Source: Romeriopsis navalis LEGE 11480 (GTDB lineage Bacteria; Cyanobacteriota; Cyanobacteriia; Leptolyngbyales; Leptolyngbyaceae). From it: DNA of 33,372 nt. This document shows, piece after piece, positions 1-8,252 of the stretch (positions are counted from its first letter, which is position 1; every line of letters begins with the position of its first letter). Under the pieces are notes generated by a model that saw nothing but the letters and a program-made list of their open reading frames with translations, was not told where the DNA came from and searched no databases. Position numbers and translations under genes: made by a program. The stretch covers positions 1-33,372 of the forward strand of contig NZ_JADEXQ010000069.1 of assembly GCF_015207035.1 (NCBI RefSeq), in the 5' to 3' direction.

Positions 1-2
1 CC

Positions 3-1775
3 TTAGCGGCAACAGCCGTTGAACTGCATTTATTTAGCCGATCATCGACCTTACTGCCGCAGCAAAATGCTTGGGTGCAGCAGCATTTCCAAACGCTTTT
101 GCAGGCGCGCGCTGTGCAATTGCATTTTGGGCAGGCGGTGACCCACTGGGACGGGACGTATTTGCAAACGGACGATGGGACAAAATTGCGTTGTGATACG
201 ACGATTTGGGTAACTCAAGCGACGGCGCCGAATTGGTTGAGAGCGGCGGGTCTGGCGGTGGATGAGCGAGGGTTTATGCAAGTCGATGATGCGCTGCGAT
301 CGACTTCCCATCCTCAGGTTTTTGCCGCCGGGGATATTGCGACCATGGTGAATTATCCGCGACCGAAGGCCGGTGTGTTTGCGGTGCGTCAAGGCCAGCC
401 CTTATTCGAAAATTTACGGCGTGTTTTATGCCAGCAGCGGCTGCGGCCCTTTGTGCCGCAGCAACGCTACTTAAGCCTGATTGGGAGCGGTGATGGCCAA
501 GCGGTGGCAGTGCGCGGTCAACTAGCGGTGAAGCTACCGTTTTTGTGGGCATGGAAAGATCGCATCGATCGGCAATTTATGGCCCGTTTCGATCGGGCTT
601 TATTGGGCCGTATAGCGCTGCATCCGGCGTCAAGTTCGAGTCTGCGCCAACGTTGGAAAAGCTGGGAAAAGCTGGTACTTGAGCGCTCCGGCTTGGTTTT
701 AGTGGGTGAAGCAGGACTGCCACCGCCACTGTCGGGTGGAAATATGCGCTGTTCTGGATGTGGTGCGAAGGTGGGAGCCTCGGTCTTAGCGCAGGTTTTA
801 GCGCGGATTCAAGCGGGGCAGACGGCGGATTCCGTCGTGCTGGGTTTGGATCAACCCGACGATGCTGCGGTTTTACAAGTTCCATCGGATCGGCTGCTCG
901 TGCAAACCGTCGATTATTTCCCCGCGTTAGTAGATGATCCTTTTGTATTCGGGCAAATTGCGGCCAATCATAGCTTGAGCGATCTCTTTGCGATGGGTGC
1001 ATCGGCGGAAACTGTGTTGGCGATCGTGACCTTGCCCTATGCGACTGAATCGAAACAAGCCGAAACTTTATTTCAGTTACTATCGGGTGCGTTGAAAACA
1101 CTCGAAATAACCCAGACACAGCTGGTCGGGGGACATACGCTGGAAGGGGAAAAGTTGATGTTTGGCCTCACCTGTAACGGCTTAGTGGCCGCTGATCAGA
1201 TCTTAAAAAAGTCGGGGATGCAACCCGACGATTGCTTAGTTTTGACCAAACCCTTGGGCACCGGTACGTTGTTTGCGGCGCAGATGCGGTATCAAGCCAA
1301 GCCGGCTTGGATCGATATGGCGATCGAGACAATGCTGCAATCGAATTATCCTGCGGCGCAAATTTTTCTCCAGCATCATGCGACGGCCTGTACAGATGTC
1401 ACGGGATTTGGCCTGTTGGGGCATTTAGTGGAAATGGTGCGCGCGTCGTCGGTACATGTGACCTTGGAGCTGGCGGCGATTGCTTGCCTCCCGGGTGCAG
1501 TCCAAATGACACAGCAAGGAATTGTGAGTTCGCTCTATGCCCAGAACCAACGGGCCCAGAATTGGATTGCCAACCTATCCGAAGTTGCGTCGCAGCCAAA
1601 ATTTCCGCTGTTGTTTGACCCACAAACTGCTGGTGGATTGTTGGCGACTGTCCCAGCGGATCGCCTGACTGATTGCCTTAACCGGTTGCAACGAGCGGGC
1701 TATCGCAGCCACCTGATCGGTCGGGTTAAACCAACATTGGAGAATGGGGCATTACCGATTACGATCGAAGCCTAA
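3..1775 (+). CDS. selD: Selenide, water dikinase (SelD) fused to an NADH-dehydrogenase-like flavoprotein module; 5' end outside window
   Basis: The frame is open to the left edge, so this is the C-terminal ~590 residues of a longer protein; cyanobacterial SelD fusions are usually about 750 residues. The first ~230 codons are the end of a pyridine-nucleotide-disulfide/NDH-like FAD domain, with the FAD-binding segment VFAAGDIA near 340-365. From about position 744 the SelD kinase follows: the motif GCGAK carries the catalytic Cys (codon 759-761, equivalent to E. coli Cys17) and the adjacent Lys, and GGHTLEG, CTDVTGFGLLGHL and DPQTAGGLL are all present. SelD makes selenophosphate from selenide and ATP. 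The flavoprotein part is thought to supply reducing power, but this is inference. No Sec codon is used at the active site. The next gene, mnmH, consumes selenophosphate and starts 18 nt downstream, so the two are probably cotranscribed. Confidence 0.95.
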   Translation, partial: LAATAVELHLFSRSSTLLPQQNAWVQQHFQTLLQARAVQLHFGQAVTHWDGTYLQTDDGTKLRCDTTIWVTQATAPNWLRAAGLAVDERGFMQVDDALRSTSHPQVFAAGDIATMVNYPRPKAGVFAVRQGQPLFENLRRVLCQQRLRPFVPQQRYLSLIGSGDGQAVAVRGQLAVKLPFLWAWKDRIDRQFMARFDRALLGRIALHPASSSSLRQRWKSWEKLVLERSGLVLVGEAGLPPPLSGGNMRCSGCGAKVGASVLAQVLARIQAGQTADSVVLGLDQPDDAAVLQVPSDRLLVQTVDYFPALVDDPFVFGQIAANHSLSDLFAMGASAETVLAIVTLPYATESKQAETLFQLLSGALKTLEITQTQLVGGHTLEGEKLMFGLTCNGLVAADQILKKSGMQPDDCLVLTKPLGTGTLFAAQMRYQAKPAWIDMAIETMLQSNYPAAQIFLQHHATACTDVTGFGLLGHLVEMVRASSVHVTLELAAIACLPGAVQMTQQGIVSSLYAQNQRAQNWIANLSEVASQPKFPLLFDPQTAGGLLATVPADRLTDCLNRLQRAGYRSHLIGRVKPTLENGALPITIEA

Positions 1776-1793
1776 TATTTGCTGTCATCCCCT

Positions 1794-2840
1794 ATGCCTA
1801 CGATTCTCGATGCGACGGAATTTCTCCAACGAACTGCGGTTATTCTCGATACGCGCAGTCCGGGTGAATTCGCCGCGGGGCATATTCCAGGGGCGGTGAG
1901 TTTTCCGTTGTTTACCGATGATGAACGGGCCCAAGTCGGCACTTGTTATAAACGCCAGGGTCAAGCAATGGCGATCGAATTGGGGCTAGAACTAATTGGT
2001 CCCAAAATGGTGGGGTTTGTGCGTCAAGCAAAGCAACTTGCACCGGATAAACAAGTGCGAGTGCATTGTTGGCGGGGGGGCATGCGCAGTAGCAGTATGG
2101 CCTGGTTATTGGAAACCGCTGGATTGCATGTAGAACTGCTTAAAGGTGGTTATAAGGCATTCCGCCAGTGGGGGCGCACGACCTTAGCTGTACCCAAGCC
2201 GATTATTACTCTGGGTGGGATGACTGGCACCGGCAAAACGATCTTGCTCCACGAACTGCACCGCCAAGGCGAGCAAGTCCTGGATCTTGAAGGCATTGCG
2301 AATCATCGTGGCAGTAGTTATGGGGCTTTAGGTTTACCACCCCAACCGACCCAAGAGCAGTTTGGCAATGATTTGGCGATCGCTTGGCATCAACTCAAGC
2401 CTGATCAGCCAATTTGGATCGAAGCCGAAAGTCGGCGCATTGGCTTTTGTCGGGTGCCGGATGAGCTATTTTTGCCCATGCAGGCGGCACCAGTACTCCA
2501 AGTTGAACGATCGCTTGCCGAGCGGTTAGCGATTTTGGATCAGGTCTATGGCGATAGTGACCCGGAAGAACTCGTGGCGGCAACGGAGCGGATCACGAAA
2601 CGGTTGGGGGGACAACATTCCAAAGCCGCAATTGCGAGTATCCGTCAGGGCAATTTGAAACCGGCGATTGAAATTGCCTTAACTTACTACGATAAAACCT
2701 ACCGATATGATCTGGAAAAACGCGGTGTATTGATTACGCCAGTGGTGGTTGAGGGACTTTCGGATCCAGATGCTGCTGAGCAGTTAATTGCCGCCGCTCA
2801 ACGGTTGTCCTTACCGGAACCCGCAGCATTGCCAATGTAG
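1794..2840 (+). CDS. mnmH: tRNA 2-selenouridine synthase
   Basis: This enzyme uses selenophosphate to convert 2-thiouridine to 2-selenouridine at the wobble position of tRNAs for Lys, Glu and Gln, through a geranylated intermediate. The 348-residue protein has an N-terminal rhodanese domain with the catalytic Cys92 in VHCWRGGMRS, followed by a P-loop (GMTGTGKT, residues 142-149) and the family segment WIEAESRRIG. An in-frame TTG exists at 1779, but ATG 1794 gives the expected N-terminus (MPTILDATEF) and was chosen. No clear Shine-Dalgarno sequence is visible. Its position directly after selD matches the selenouridine branch of selenium use: no selA or selB is seen here, and nothing suggests selenocysteine incorporation. 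Confidence 0.95.
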   Translation: MPTILDATEFLQRTAVILDTRSPGEFAAGHIPGAVSFPLFTDDERAQVGTCYKRQGQAMAIELGLELIGPKMVGFVRQAKQLAPDKQVRVHCWRGGMRSSSMAWLLETAGLHVELLKGGYKAFRQWGRTTLAVPKPIITLGGMTGTGKTILLHELHRQGEQVLDLEGIANHRGSSYGALGLPPQPTQEQFGNDLAIAWHQLKPDQPIWIEAESRRIGFCRVPDELFLPMQAAPVLQVERSLAERLAILDQVYGDSDPEELVAATERITKRLGGQHSKAAIASIRQGNLKPAIEIALTYYDKTYRYDLEKRGVLITPVVVEGLSDPDAAEQLIAAAQRLSLPEPAALPM

Positions 2841-2929
2841 TTAATGGGTAAGTTGAGTCACGTCCGGCGCGGTGCCGACGGGGAATTGATCGCTGACCAA
2901 CTTAATCAACAATTTAGCGGTAATTTGCG

Positions 2930-3283
2930 ATGAAACTCAATATGGCTGCGGCGCATTTGATGATTGAGCTTTCTGGTTGGGAAAGGCTGTGGGCGGTGCA
3001 TGTTGGGCCGCGGATTGTCATTCCCTTTGACGAAATTGAACAAGTCAGGACGACGGCGCCTGAGACGACTTGGCGAGAGCTGCGGGCCCCTGGAACTTTT
3101 TTCCCAGGTGTGATCAAAGCGGGCACTTATTATACGGATCGTGGTCGGACTTTTTGGTATACCAAATCGGCGGAGAATGTCCTCTGCCTGGATCTCAGTG
3201 CGGACCAGTATTACAAGCAAATTGTCCTGACGGTCGATCAGAATCGCACATGGGCTGATAGGATTAACCAAAATCGGCGCTAA
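2930..3283 (+). CDS. Small conserved protein, PH-like fold suspected
   Basis: A 117-residue soluble protein with no signal peptide or membrane segment. The pattern, a hydrophobic strand-rich start, IPFDEIEQVR, then LRAPGTFFPGVIKAGTYY and a C-terminal strand KQIVLTVDQN, resembles small bacterial PH-like (bPH) proteins that I recall mostly from Actinobacteria and scattered other bacteria. The function is unknown. The ATG at 2930 overlaps the stop of a 29-codon ORF (2844-2933), which may be chance. It lies 89 nt after mnmH on the same strand and could be in the same transcript, but nothing links it functionally to selenium. Confidence 0.75.
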   Translation: MKLNMAAAHLMIELSGWERLWAVHVGPRIVIPFDEIEQVRTTAPETTWRELRAPGTFFPGVIKAGTYYTDRGRTFWYTKSAENVLCLDLSADQYYKQIVLTVDQNRTWADRINQNRR

Positions 3284-3384
3284 CCAATTCAGCTCAGTCG
3301 TTCAGTTCGGTTGCTTTAGTACTTCCCAGGTATTTATCGGTGGTGGAATTTCGTACTGATCAGGTTTTTACCTCCAGAAGACGA

Positions 3385-4335
3385 ATGAAAAAGGTGTCAA
3401 ACCTTTTGCTCAAAACCAGCTGCCAACTTTTCAATGTTCCGAGTGAACGGCAGGTATTTGTCGATGCCTTAGTTTCCCCACAGCCGTTCCATCCAGCGAT
3501 TCTTTGGACCCGATCACGACCGGCCGAAATGCCTTTTAATCTGGTTGCACCGCTACCTTGGCAGCCAGAATTTGTTGATCGTTTAGCCCTGGATCAACAA
3601 CCGAGCCAACATCCGCTGCATCAGGCTGGGGAATTTTATTGTCTCGATTTTTCATCGGTGTTTGTGGCGATGCCCATGTGTCAGCTGGCATCGCCACCCG
3701 CCGTTTTGATTGATGTTTGCGCTGCGCCGGGAGGCCAAACCATTTTTGCTTGGCGATCGTTGCAACCCCTGCAACTCCTGAGCAATGAACCCATGAGTAA
3801 GCGGATTGGCGCGCTGATTACGAATCTTCAGCGGGCGCAAATTAAGCCAGTGTTTGCGCTGCGATCGGACTCAAATATTTTGGCCGAAGTGATTCCGCAA
3901 ACCGCGCAAGTCGTTGTGGTCAATGCGCCTTGTAGTCGTCAGACCTTACTGGCGAAGGGGGGGGAGTCACCCGGTTGCTTCCATCCCGTGAATATTGCCA
4001 AAAATGCGACGCGCCAAAAACGTATCCTCGCAAATGCGGCGCAGCTAGTGGCGCCCCAAGGCCATCTAGTCTATTCGACTAAGACTTATACGCCGGATGA
4101 GAATGAACGGGTGGTGGAGTGGTTTTTAGCCCATTATCCACAGTTCCAGCCGATCGTCGTAGAACGGCTCACTTCCTACCAGTCAAGTCTGACTAATATT
4201 CCAAGTTATCGACTGTTCCCACAATCCGGTTTAGGGGCGGGGGCCTTCACTGTACTGCTCCAAAATACGCAGGATGGTGTGGCCCGTAAAATTCCGGCGA
4301 CCTTCTTTGAGCACCCTTCTGTTACATTGCTGTAA
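3385..4335 (+). CDS. RsmB/NOP (NOL1/NOP2/Sun) family RNA methyltransferase-like protein with altered active site
   Basis: The protein of 316 residues (from ATG 3385; a GTG at 3340 would add 15) has the Rossmann SAM-binding motif IDVCAAPGGQT and the layout of the RsmB/RsmF/NSUN m5C methyltransferases. Motif IV, normally DAPCSG, reads NAPCSR (Asn180, Cys183). Motif VI, normally STCT...ENE, reads STKTYTPDENE, so the nucleophilic Cys is replaced by Lys233 (AAG at 4081-4083). Both changes are at residues needed for the family's Cys-based catalysis, so the protein may methylate differently, only bind RNA, or act on another substrate. The reading frame is intact with good flanking conservation, so it is not an obvious pseudogene. 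The RNA target cannot be inferred. No terminator-grade hairpin follows. Confidence 0.85.
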   Translation: MKKVSNLLLKTSCQLFNVPSERQVFVDALVSPQPFHPAILWTRSRPAEMPFNLVAPLPWQPEFVDRLALDQQPSQHPLHQAGEFYCLDFSSVFVAMPMCQLASPPAVLIDVCAAPGGQTIFAWRSLQPLQLLSNEPMSKRIGALITNLQRAQIKPVFALRSDSNILAEVIPQTAQVVVVNAPCSRQTLLAKGGESPGCFHPVNIAKNATRQKRILANAAQLVAPQGHLVYSTKTYTPDENERVVEWFLAHYPQFQPIVVERLTSYQSSLTNIPSYRLFPQSGLGAGAFTVLLQNTQDGVARKIPATFFEHPSVTLL

Positions 4336-4498
4336 CTAAAAAAGCGAATTATTAGTTAAAAATCCTGTCAAGGAATATTGCGAATCACCTAGGTACAATT
4401 GGGGATCAAGCGTAATTGAATACATTCGTTCCCCCTGTATAAATACTCAGTGTTGGACGCTGAAACCCTTAGCCTGTGTAAACTTTGTTGTAATCACC

Positions 4499-4528
4499 TT
4501 GCTTGATCCCATAAAGATTTCATATACT
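4499..4528 (+). promoter_or_regulatory. Sigma-70-type promoter for the small membrane protein gene
   Basis: A -35 TTGCTT at 4499-4504 and a -10 TATACT at 4523-4528 are separated by 18 nt. Transcription would start near 4535, giving a leader of about 125 nt before ATG 4660. The rest of the 4336-4498 gap shows no other gene. Confidence 0.6.
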
Positions 4529-4555
4529 GTAGACCTACTGTACTAATAGTTTTTT

Positions 4556-4604
4556 CGCCGCTCCCCAGTCGGGATTATCTCAAGTCAAATCTGCAGCAGC
4601 GGCG
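4556..4604 (+). promoter_or_regulatory. Stem-loop in the 5' leader of the small membrane protein gene
   Basis: CGCCGCT (4556-4562) pairs with AGCGGCG (4598-4604), a 7-bp GC-rich closing stem around a 35-nt loop that itself holds a short CCC/GGG hairpin (4564-4573). It lies between the promoter and a strong Shine-Dalgarno GGAGG (4648-4652). No run of T follows, so it is not a simple terminator. A cis-acting translational or stability element is inferred. Confidence 0.4.
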
Positions 4605-4659
4605 TAAGTAGAGCTTGTCACTAGTTCGGAAAACACACACTCTTTTTGGAGGTCTGATT

Positions 4660-5043
4660 ATGGCGTTGGCACGTAGTCAATATGCTGGTAGCTTGTCATT
4701 TCTATCGGCGGTGAAGAGCATTCTAATCTGGTCTTTCGTGCTGGCTGTTTGCATGATCGTGGTTGGCTTCCCGATCTTGGTTTTGGTTGTCTCCTTAGCC
4801 GCATTGATGGCCTTTACACTCCAGGCAATTATGCCGCTGACAGCAATCTTATATACGGTTGCGGCGTTTATTGGGGTGCATCTGCTGGGTATCTTTGCGG
4901 TTTCGACCTTCCTGACGCTACGCGGTGTGCGTCCTCAGGATGTGGATTGGATGACTTGGTTGCGCGATCAAGAGAATCCTGTTGATACCGCCGTGTACGC
5001 CGCCTGCCCGTTAACTTGTGACATTAAGAGCTCCGTTGCGTAA
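4660..5043 (+). CDS. Small integral membrane protein of unknown function
   Basis: A 127-residue protein. ATG 4660 was chosen over an upstream in-frame alternative at 4615 because GGAGG (4648-4652) sits 7 nt before it, one of the best ribosome binding sites in the window. Residues ~17-60 form one long or two adjacent hydrophobic segments, and ~62-85 form another. The C-terminal tail is hydrophilic with two Cys residues (AACPLTCD). I do not recognise a domain. It is a single-gene transcription unit: its own promoter (4499), a structured leader and a terminator (5117), which suggests independent and perhaps strong expression. Confidence 0.75.
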   Translation: MALARSQYAGSLSFLSAVKSILIWSFVLAVCMIVVGFPILVLVVSLAALMAFTLQAIMPLTAILYTVAAFIGVHLLGIFAVSTFLTLRGVRPQDVDWMTWLRDQENPVDTAVYAACPLTCDIKSSVA

Positions 5044-5116
5044 TTCAGTGAGTGGCCGCTGTGCGAACTGAACGTTTCGGTCATCGGCTACCGCATTAAT
5101 GGCAACAATAATTCCG

Positions 5117-5142
5117 CCCAGCGAACCTTCGCTGGGTTTTTT
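5117..5142 (+). terminator. Rho-independent terminator after the small membrane protein gene
   Basis: CCCAGCGAA (5117-5125) and TTCGCTGGG (5128-5136) form a perfect 9-bp inverted repeat followed at once by TTTTTT. Confidence 0.9.
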
Positions 5143-5305
5143 ATTGTCGATCGGTATTCCCGTTAGGAAGAGTGAAGAAAGCAGTTAGGATAGTGCGAGG
5201 CAATCTTGCCAGAGAATTATCAGGCAAAGTCACCGTGGGTGGGTTGTTGGCGATTTCTTTGCGCGTGTTTGTTTATCCATGTTGTCTTTTTAGTTTTTTA
5301 TTTTT

Positions 5306-6427
5306 ATGTCTCCAACTCCTATGACCGTTGCGATTATTGCGGGAACCCGGCCCGAGGCAATTAAGATGGCGCCGGTAATCCAGGCGTTTCAGCGAGCACC
5401 GCAGTTTCAGCCGATCGTCATTTTGACCGGGCAGCATCGGGAAATGGTGGATCAAGTCATGGATTTCTTTAAGTTGAAAGCTGATTATGACCTCAAAATC
5501 ATGCAGCCAAAGCAAACTCTGACGGACATTACCAATCTTGCTTTGCGTGGCTTAGAAGAATTATTCATCCAGCTAAAACCCCAGATGGTTTTGGTTCAAG
5601 GGGATACAACGACCGCGTTTGCCGCGGGTTTAGCGGCATTTTATCAGCAAATTCCTGTGGGTCATGTGGAAGCGGGCTTACGCACCTCCGACATTTACAA
5701 TCCCTTCCCGGAAGAAGCCAATCGTCGATTGATTTCGCAGATTGCCCATTTACACTTTGCGCCAACGGCGTTGTCGGCTGAGAATGTGCAGAAATCCGGG
5801 GTCGTGGGCGAAATTCATCAAACGGGTAATACCGTGATTGACGCACTGTTAGCGGTGGCTGATAGCAATCCTCCCTGTGATGTTCCGGGATTGAATTGGG
5901 ATCAGCACCGGGTGATTCTTTCGACCGTGCATCGTCGGGAAAACTGGGGCGAACCTCTCAACGACATTGCCCATGGCTTCCGACGGATTTTGGATCACCA
6001 TCAGGATACGGCGCTGCTATTGCCGATGCACCGTAATCCCACGGTGCGTGAACCGTTGAAAGCGATTTTGGGTGAGCATCCCCGCGTATTTTTAGTCGAA
6101 CCGCTAGATTACACATCATTAATTGGGGCGATGAAGCGTTGCCATTTGTTGATGACTGATTCTGGTGGGATCCAGGAAGAAGCGCCATCTCTGGGTAAAC
6201 CCGTGTTGGTGTTGCGTGAAACAACGGAGCGACCTGAGGCGATGATGGCGGGTACCGCCAAGTTAATTGGCACGGAAACGCAGCGGATGTTTGAAGAAGC
6301 CGATCGATTGTTGACTGATCCGGCGGCCTACGGTGAAATGGCTAATGCGGCGAGTCCGTTTGGTGATGGTACGGCGTCGGATCAGATTGTCGCGCTGGTT
6401 GAGAAGTATCTCTCAAAGTCTCTTTGA
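5306..6427 (+). CDS. wecB: UDP-N-acetylglucosamine 2-epimerase (non-hydrolysing)
   Basis: It interconverts UDP-GlcNAc and UDP-ManNAc, the precursor of ManNAc-containing surface polysaccharides. The protein is 373 residues, normal for the family. Family signatures seen in order: GTRPEAIKMAPV at the N-terminus, QGDTTTAFAAGLAAF, VGHVEAGLRT, STVHRRENWG, and TDSGGIQEEAPSLGKPVLVLR with TERPE near the end, which together form the UDP-binding GT-B-like fold. ATG 5306 was chosen; ATG 5321 is an alternative that would remove five residues. No polysaccharide gene is adjacent, so it stands alone with its own terminator (6471). The symbol mnaA would be equally valid. Confidence 0.95.
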   Translation: MSPTPMTVAIIAGTRPEAIKMAPVIQAFQRAPQFQPIVILTGQHREMVDQVMDFFKLKADYDLKIMQPKQTLTDITNLALRGLEELFIQLKPQMVLVQGDTTTAFAAGLAAFYQQIPVGHVEAGLRTSDIYNPFPEEANRRLISQIAHLHFAPTALSAENVQKSGVVGEIHQTGNTVIDALLAVADSNPPCDVPGLNWDQHRVILSTVHRRENWGEPLNDIAHGFRRILDHHQDTALLLPMHRNPTVREPLKAILGEHPRVFLVEPLDYTSLIGAMKRCHLLMTDSGGIQEEAPSLGKPVLVLRETTERPEAMMAGTAKLIGTETQRMFEEADRLLTDPAAYGEMANAASPFGDGTASDQIVALVEKYLSKSL

Positions 6428-6470
6428 TGGGGCTTTTCCGGAATTGATATTTGTCCCATGAGGTACTCTG

Positions 6471-6502
6471 TCGGCCAGCTTCGCTGGCCGATTTGTTTGT
6501 TT
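6471..6502 (+). terminator. Terminator after UDP-GlcNAc 2-epimerase
   Basis: TCGGCCAGC (6471-6479), loop TTC, GCTGGCCGA (6483-6491), then a T-rich TTTGTTTGTTTG. It lies between two convergent genes and suits the + strand only. Confidence 0.85.
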
Positions 6503-6538
6503 GCTGGTGCGTTGTTGGAGCGAATTGCTTGATTTGTC

Positions 6539-7726
6539 TTAGTCACGCGGCAGCATTGTTGCGCGGAATGCTTGGATCATTTTCAAATGTGATTTTGGAA
6601 ATGGGAATTGATCTAACTGATTGAGCTTGATCCAGCGTTGCTCAATTGCTGCCCCATTGCTATTTGCGGTTTGTCGATGGGTCTCTGTCTCTATATCTAA
6701 GTCAGCCTGGTATACGTGAAATGTCGCTTTGAAATGCGTGTAGGTATGCTCAATCTGGATGATCGCGGTTGGTAATTTGAATCGGATACCAAAATTTTGG
6801 GGAATAGTTTTTTTAATTGCATTCAGCGTTGATCGACCGGATGGAACTTCAAGACTGGGAAACTCCCAAAGCCCACCCAATAGACCTTGTTCGGGTCGTT
6901 GATTGATTAAGATTTCACCCTGATTATTGGTAATCATCACGACGCCGATCGTCTTATGGGGCAACGATTTTTTCCGTTCAGAAATTGGCAGTTGGGTTTG
7001 TTGGTTGTGTTGGTATGCCTGACAAGATGTTCGCCAGGGACAAAGTAGACAAGCCGGATTTTTGGGTGTACAAATTGTTGCGCCCAAATCCATAAAGGCT
7101 TGGTTGAAATCCCGGCCATTGTCAGTGGGGACAAGTTGTGCTGAAATTTCCCATAGTTGATCTAAGGCTTTCGCCGGTGGGACGGTTAAACCAATCAACC
7201 GAGCTAAAACACGTTTTACATTGCCGTCCATAATCGGCAATGGCAGATTAAATGCTGAACTCAGGATCCCACCTGCAGTTGTCCGACCTATTCCTGGCAA
7301 ACTCATCGCATCGTCAAAGTTGTTGGGGAACTCACCGTTAAACCGCTCGACAATCATCTGGGACGCTCGGTGGAGATTTCTGGCCCTGGCATAATACCCA
7401 AGCCCTTCCCAGGCTTTTAAGACGGTTTGCTGCGCGGTTGCGGCTAGGGTTTGTACGTCGGGGAATTGTTGGAGCCAGCGATCGTAATAGGGCAGCACGG
7501 TTTTGACTTGTGTCTGCTGCAGCATAATTTCCGAAATCCAGATGGCATAGGCATCCTGTGTCCGACGCCAGGGGAGATCACGACCAGAAGCGTCATACCA
7601 ATTCAGCAATGCCTGACTTAATTCGGCATATAAAAAACTCGACGAAGCTAAGTTCGCCGAGGCTAGAGGGTTCACCAAGTTAGCGTTGGGCGCGTGGCCC
7701 GCATCAGCCGGAGTACGAACAGACAT
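6539..7726 (-). CDS. mutY: A/G-specific adenine DNA glycosylase
   Basis: It removes adenine mispaired with 8-oxoguanine in base excision repair. The 395-residue protein shows the catalytic Glu66 in EIMLQQTQV, the helix-hairpin-helix LPGIGRTTAGGIL (143-155) and the catalytic Asp167 in IMDGNVKRVLARL. An iron-sulfur cluster set C219-x6-C226-x2-C229-x5-C235 and a C-terminal NUDIX-like domain that recognises 8-oxoG (residues ~255-390) complete it. About 30 extra residues precede the conserved domain; ATG 7726 was kept, but an internal start is possible. The DUF760 gene lies upstream on the same strand with an 80-nt gap. Confidence 0.95.
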   Translation of the reverse strand: MSVRTPADAGHAPNANLVNPLASANLASSSFLYAELSQALLNWYDASGRDLPWRRTQDAYAIWISEIMLQQTQVKTVLPYYDRWLQQFPDVQTLAATAQQTVLKAWEGLGYYARARNLHRASQMIVERFNGEFPNNFDDAMSLPGIGRTTAGGILSSAFNLPLPIMDGNVKRVLARLIGLTVPPAKALDQLWEISAQLVPTDNGRDFNQAFMDLGATICTPKNPACLLCPWRTSCQAYQHNQQTQLPISERKKSLPHKTIGVVMITNNQGEILINQRPEQGLLGGLWEFPSLEVPSGRSTLNAIKKTIPQNFGIRFKLPTAIIQIEHTYTHFKATFHVYQADLDIETETHRQTANSNGAAIEQRWIKLNQLDQFPFPKSHLKMIQAFRATMLPRD

Positions 7727-7806
7727 GGAGTGAAGTCAACCAGGAGATCGTCTGTGATTGTACTGTGGGGTTGTGCCACGCTGGCCAAATGCCGTCAAAA
7801 ATTTGC

Positions 7807-8136
7807 TTATTCCGCATCCGCCATCAACGATTTCTCGATGGAAAAGCGCTGTTCGGCATTGCGCAGGAAATAGCCGCTCATCATGGCCGAAGCGAGAAGT
7901 TGACCAAGGGACTCACGGTTTGTGGTGATGCTGACATCGAAGGCTTCACTGGGCAGACCGCCGAGCAATGCCGCAATATTCTGCTCCATCACGTGAGCCA
8001 CCTCTTGGGAATCGGGCTGCGAGAGCTTTGCAACGGTCTCTGGCTGAAGTTCTTGAACATACTGCAGCAGGTTTGTGTTGCCAGATTCGCTGTGTGATGT
8101 GTTGTTTAAGAAATCGTTGGAGAGATTGTTGTTCAC
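7807..8136 (-). CDS. DUF760 family protein
   Basis: A 109-residue protein whose core (LLQYVQELQPETVAKL, then MEQNIAALLGGLPSE, then FDVSITTNRESLGQLLASAM) matches the DUF760 family, found in cyanobacteria and, as chloroplast proteins, in plants. No membrane segment or catalytic motif is visible, and the function in cyanobacteria is unknown. The GTG at 8136 was chosen because a GAGGGT lies about 8 nt upstream and the family N-terminus is short; a TTG at 8175 would add 13 residues. It follows the histidine kinase gene with a gap of about 115 nt, so cotranscription is uncertain. Confidence 0.85.
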   Translation of the reverse strand: MNNNLSNDFLNNTSHSESGNTNLLQYVQELQPETVAKLSQPDSQEVAHVMEQNIAALLGGLPSEAFDVSITTNRESLGQLLASAMMSGYFLRNAEQRFSIEKSLMADAE

Positions 8137-8252
8137 AAATTGACCCTCGAAATATTTTAAGTCTGATCCAACCAATTTGCTTGGATGAACCTACTGTAAC
8201 AACTTGGTTGAGGCGTTGGCAGTGGGCAGAACCGTACTAAAAATGCGGGAAC

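Noticed and set aside
2844-2933. 29-codon ORF overlapping the start of the gene at 2930 by ATGA
   Set aside because: No ribosome binding site and no recognisable sequence; an overlap of this kind can occur by chance in short frames.
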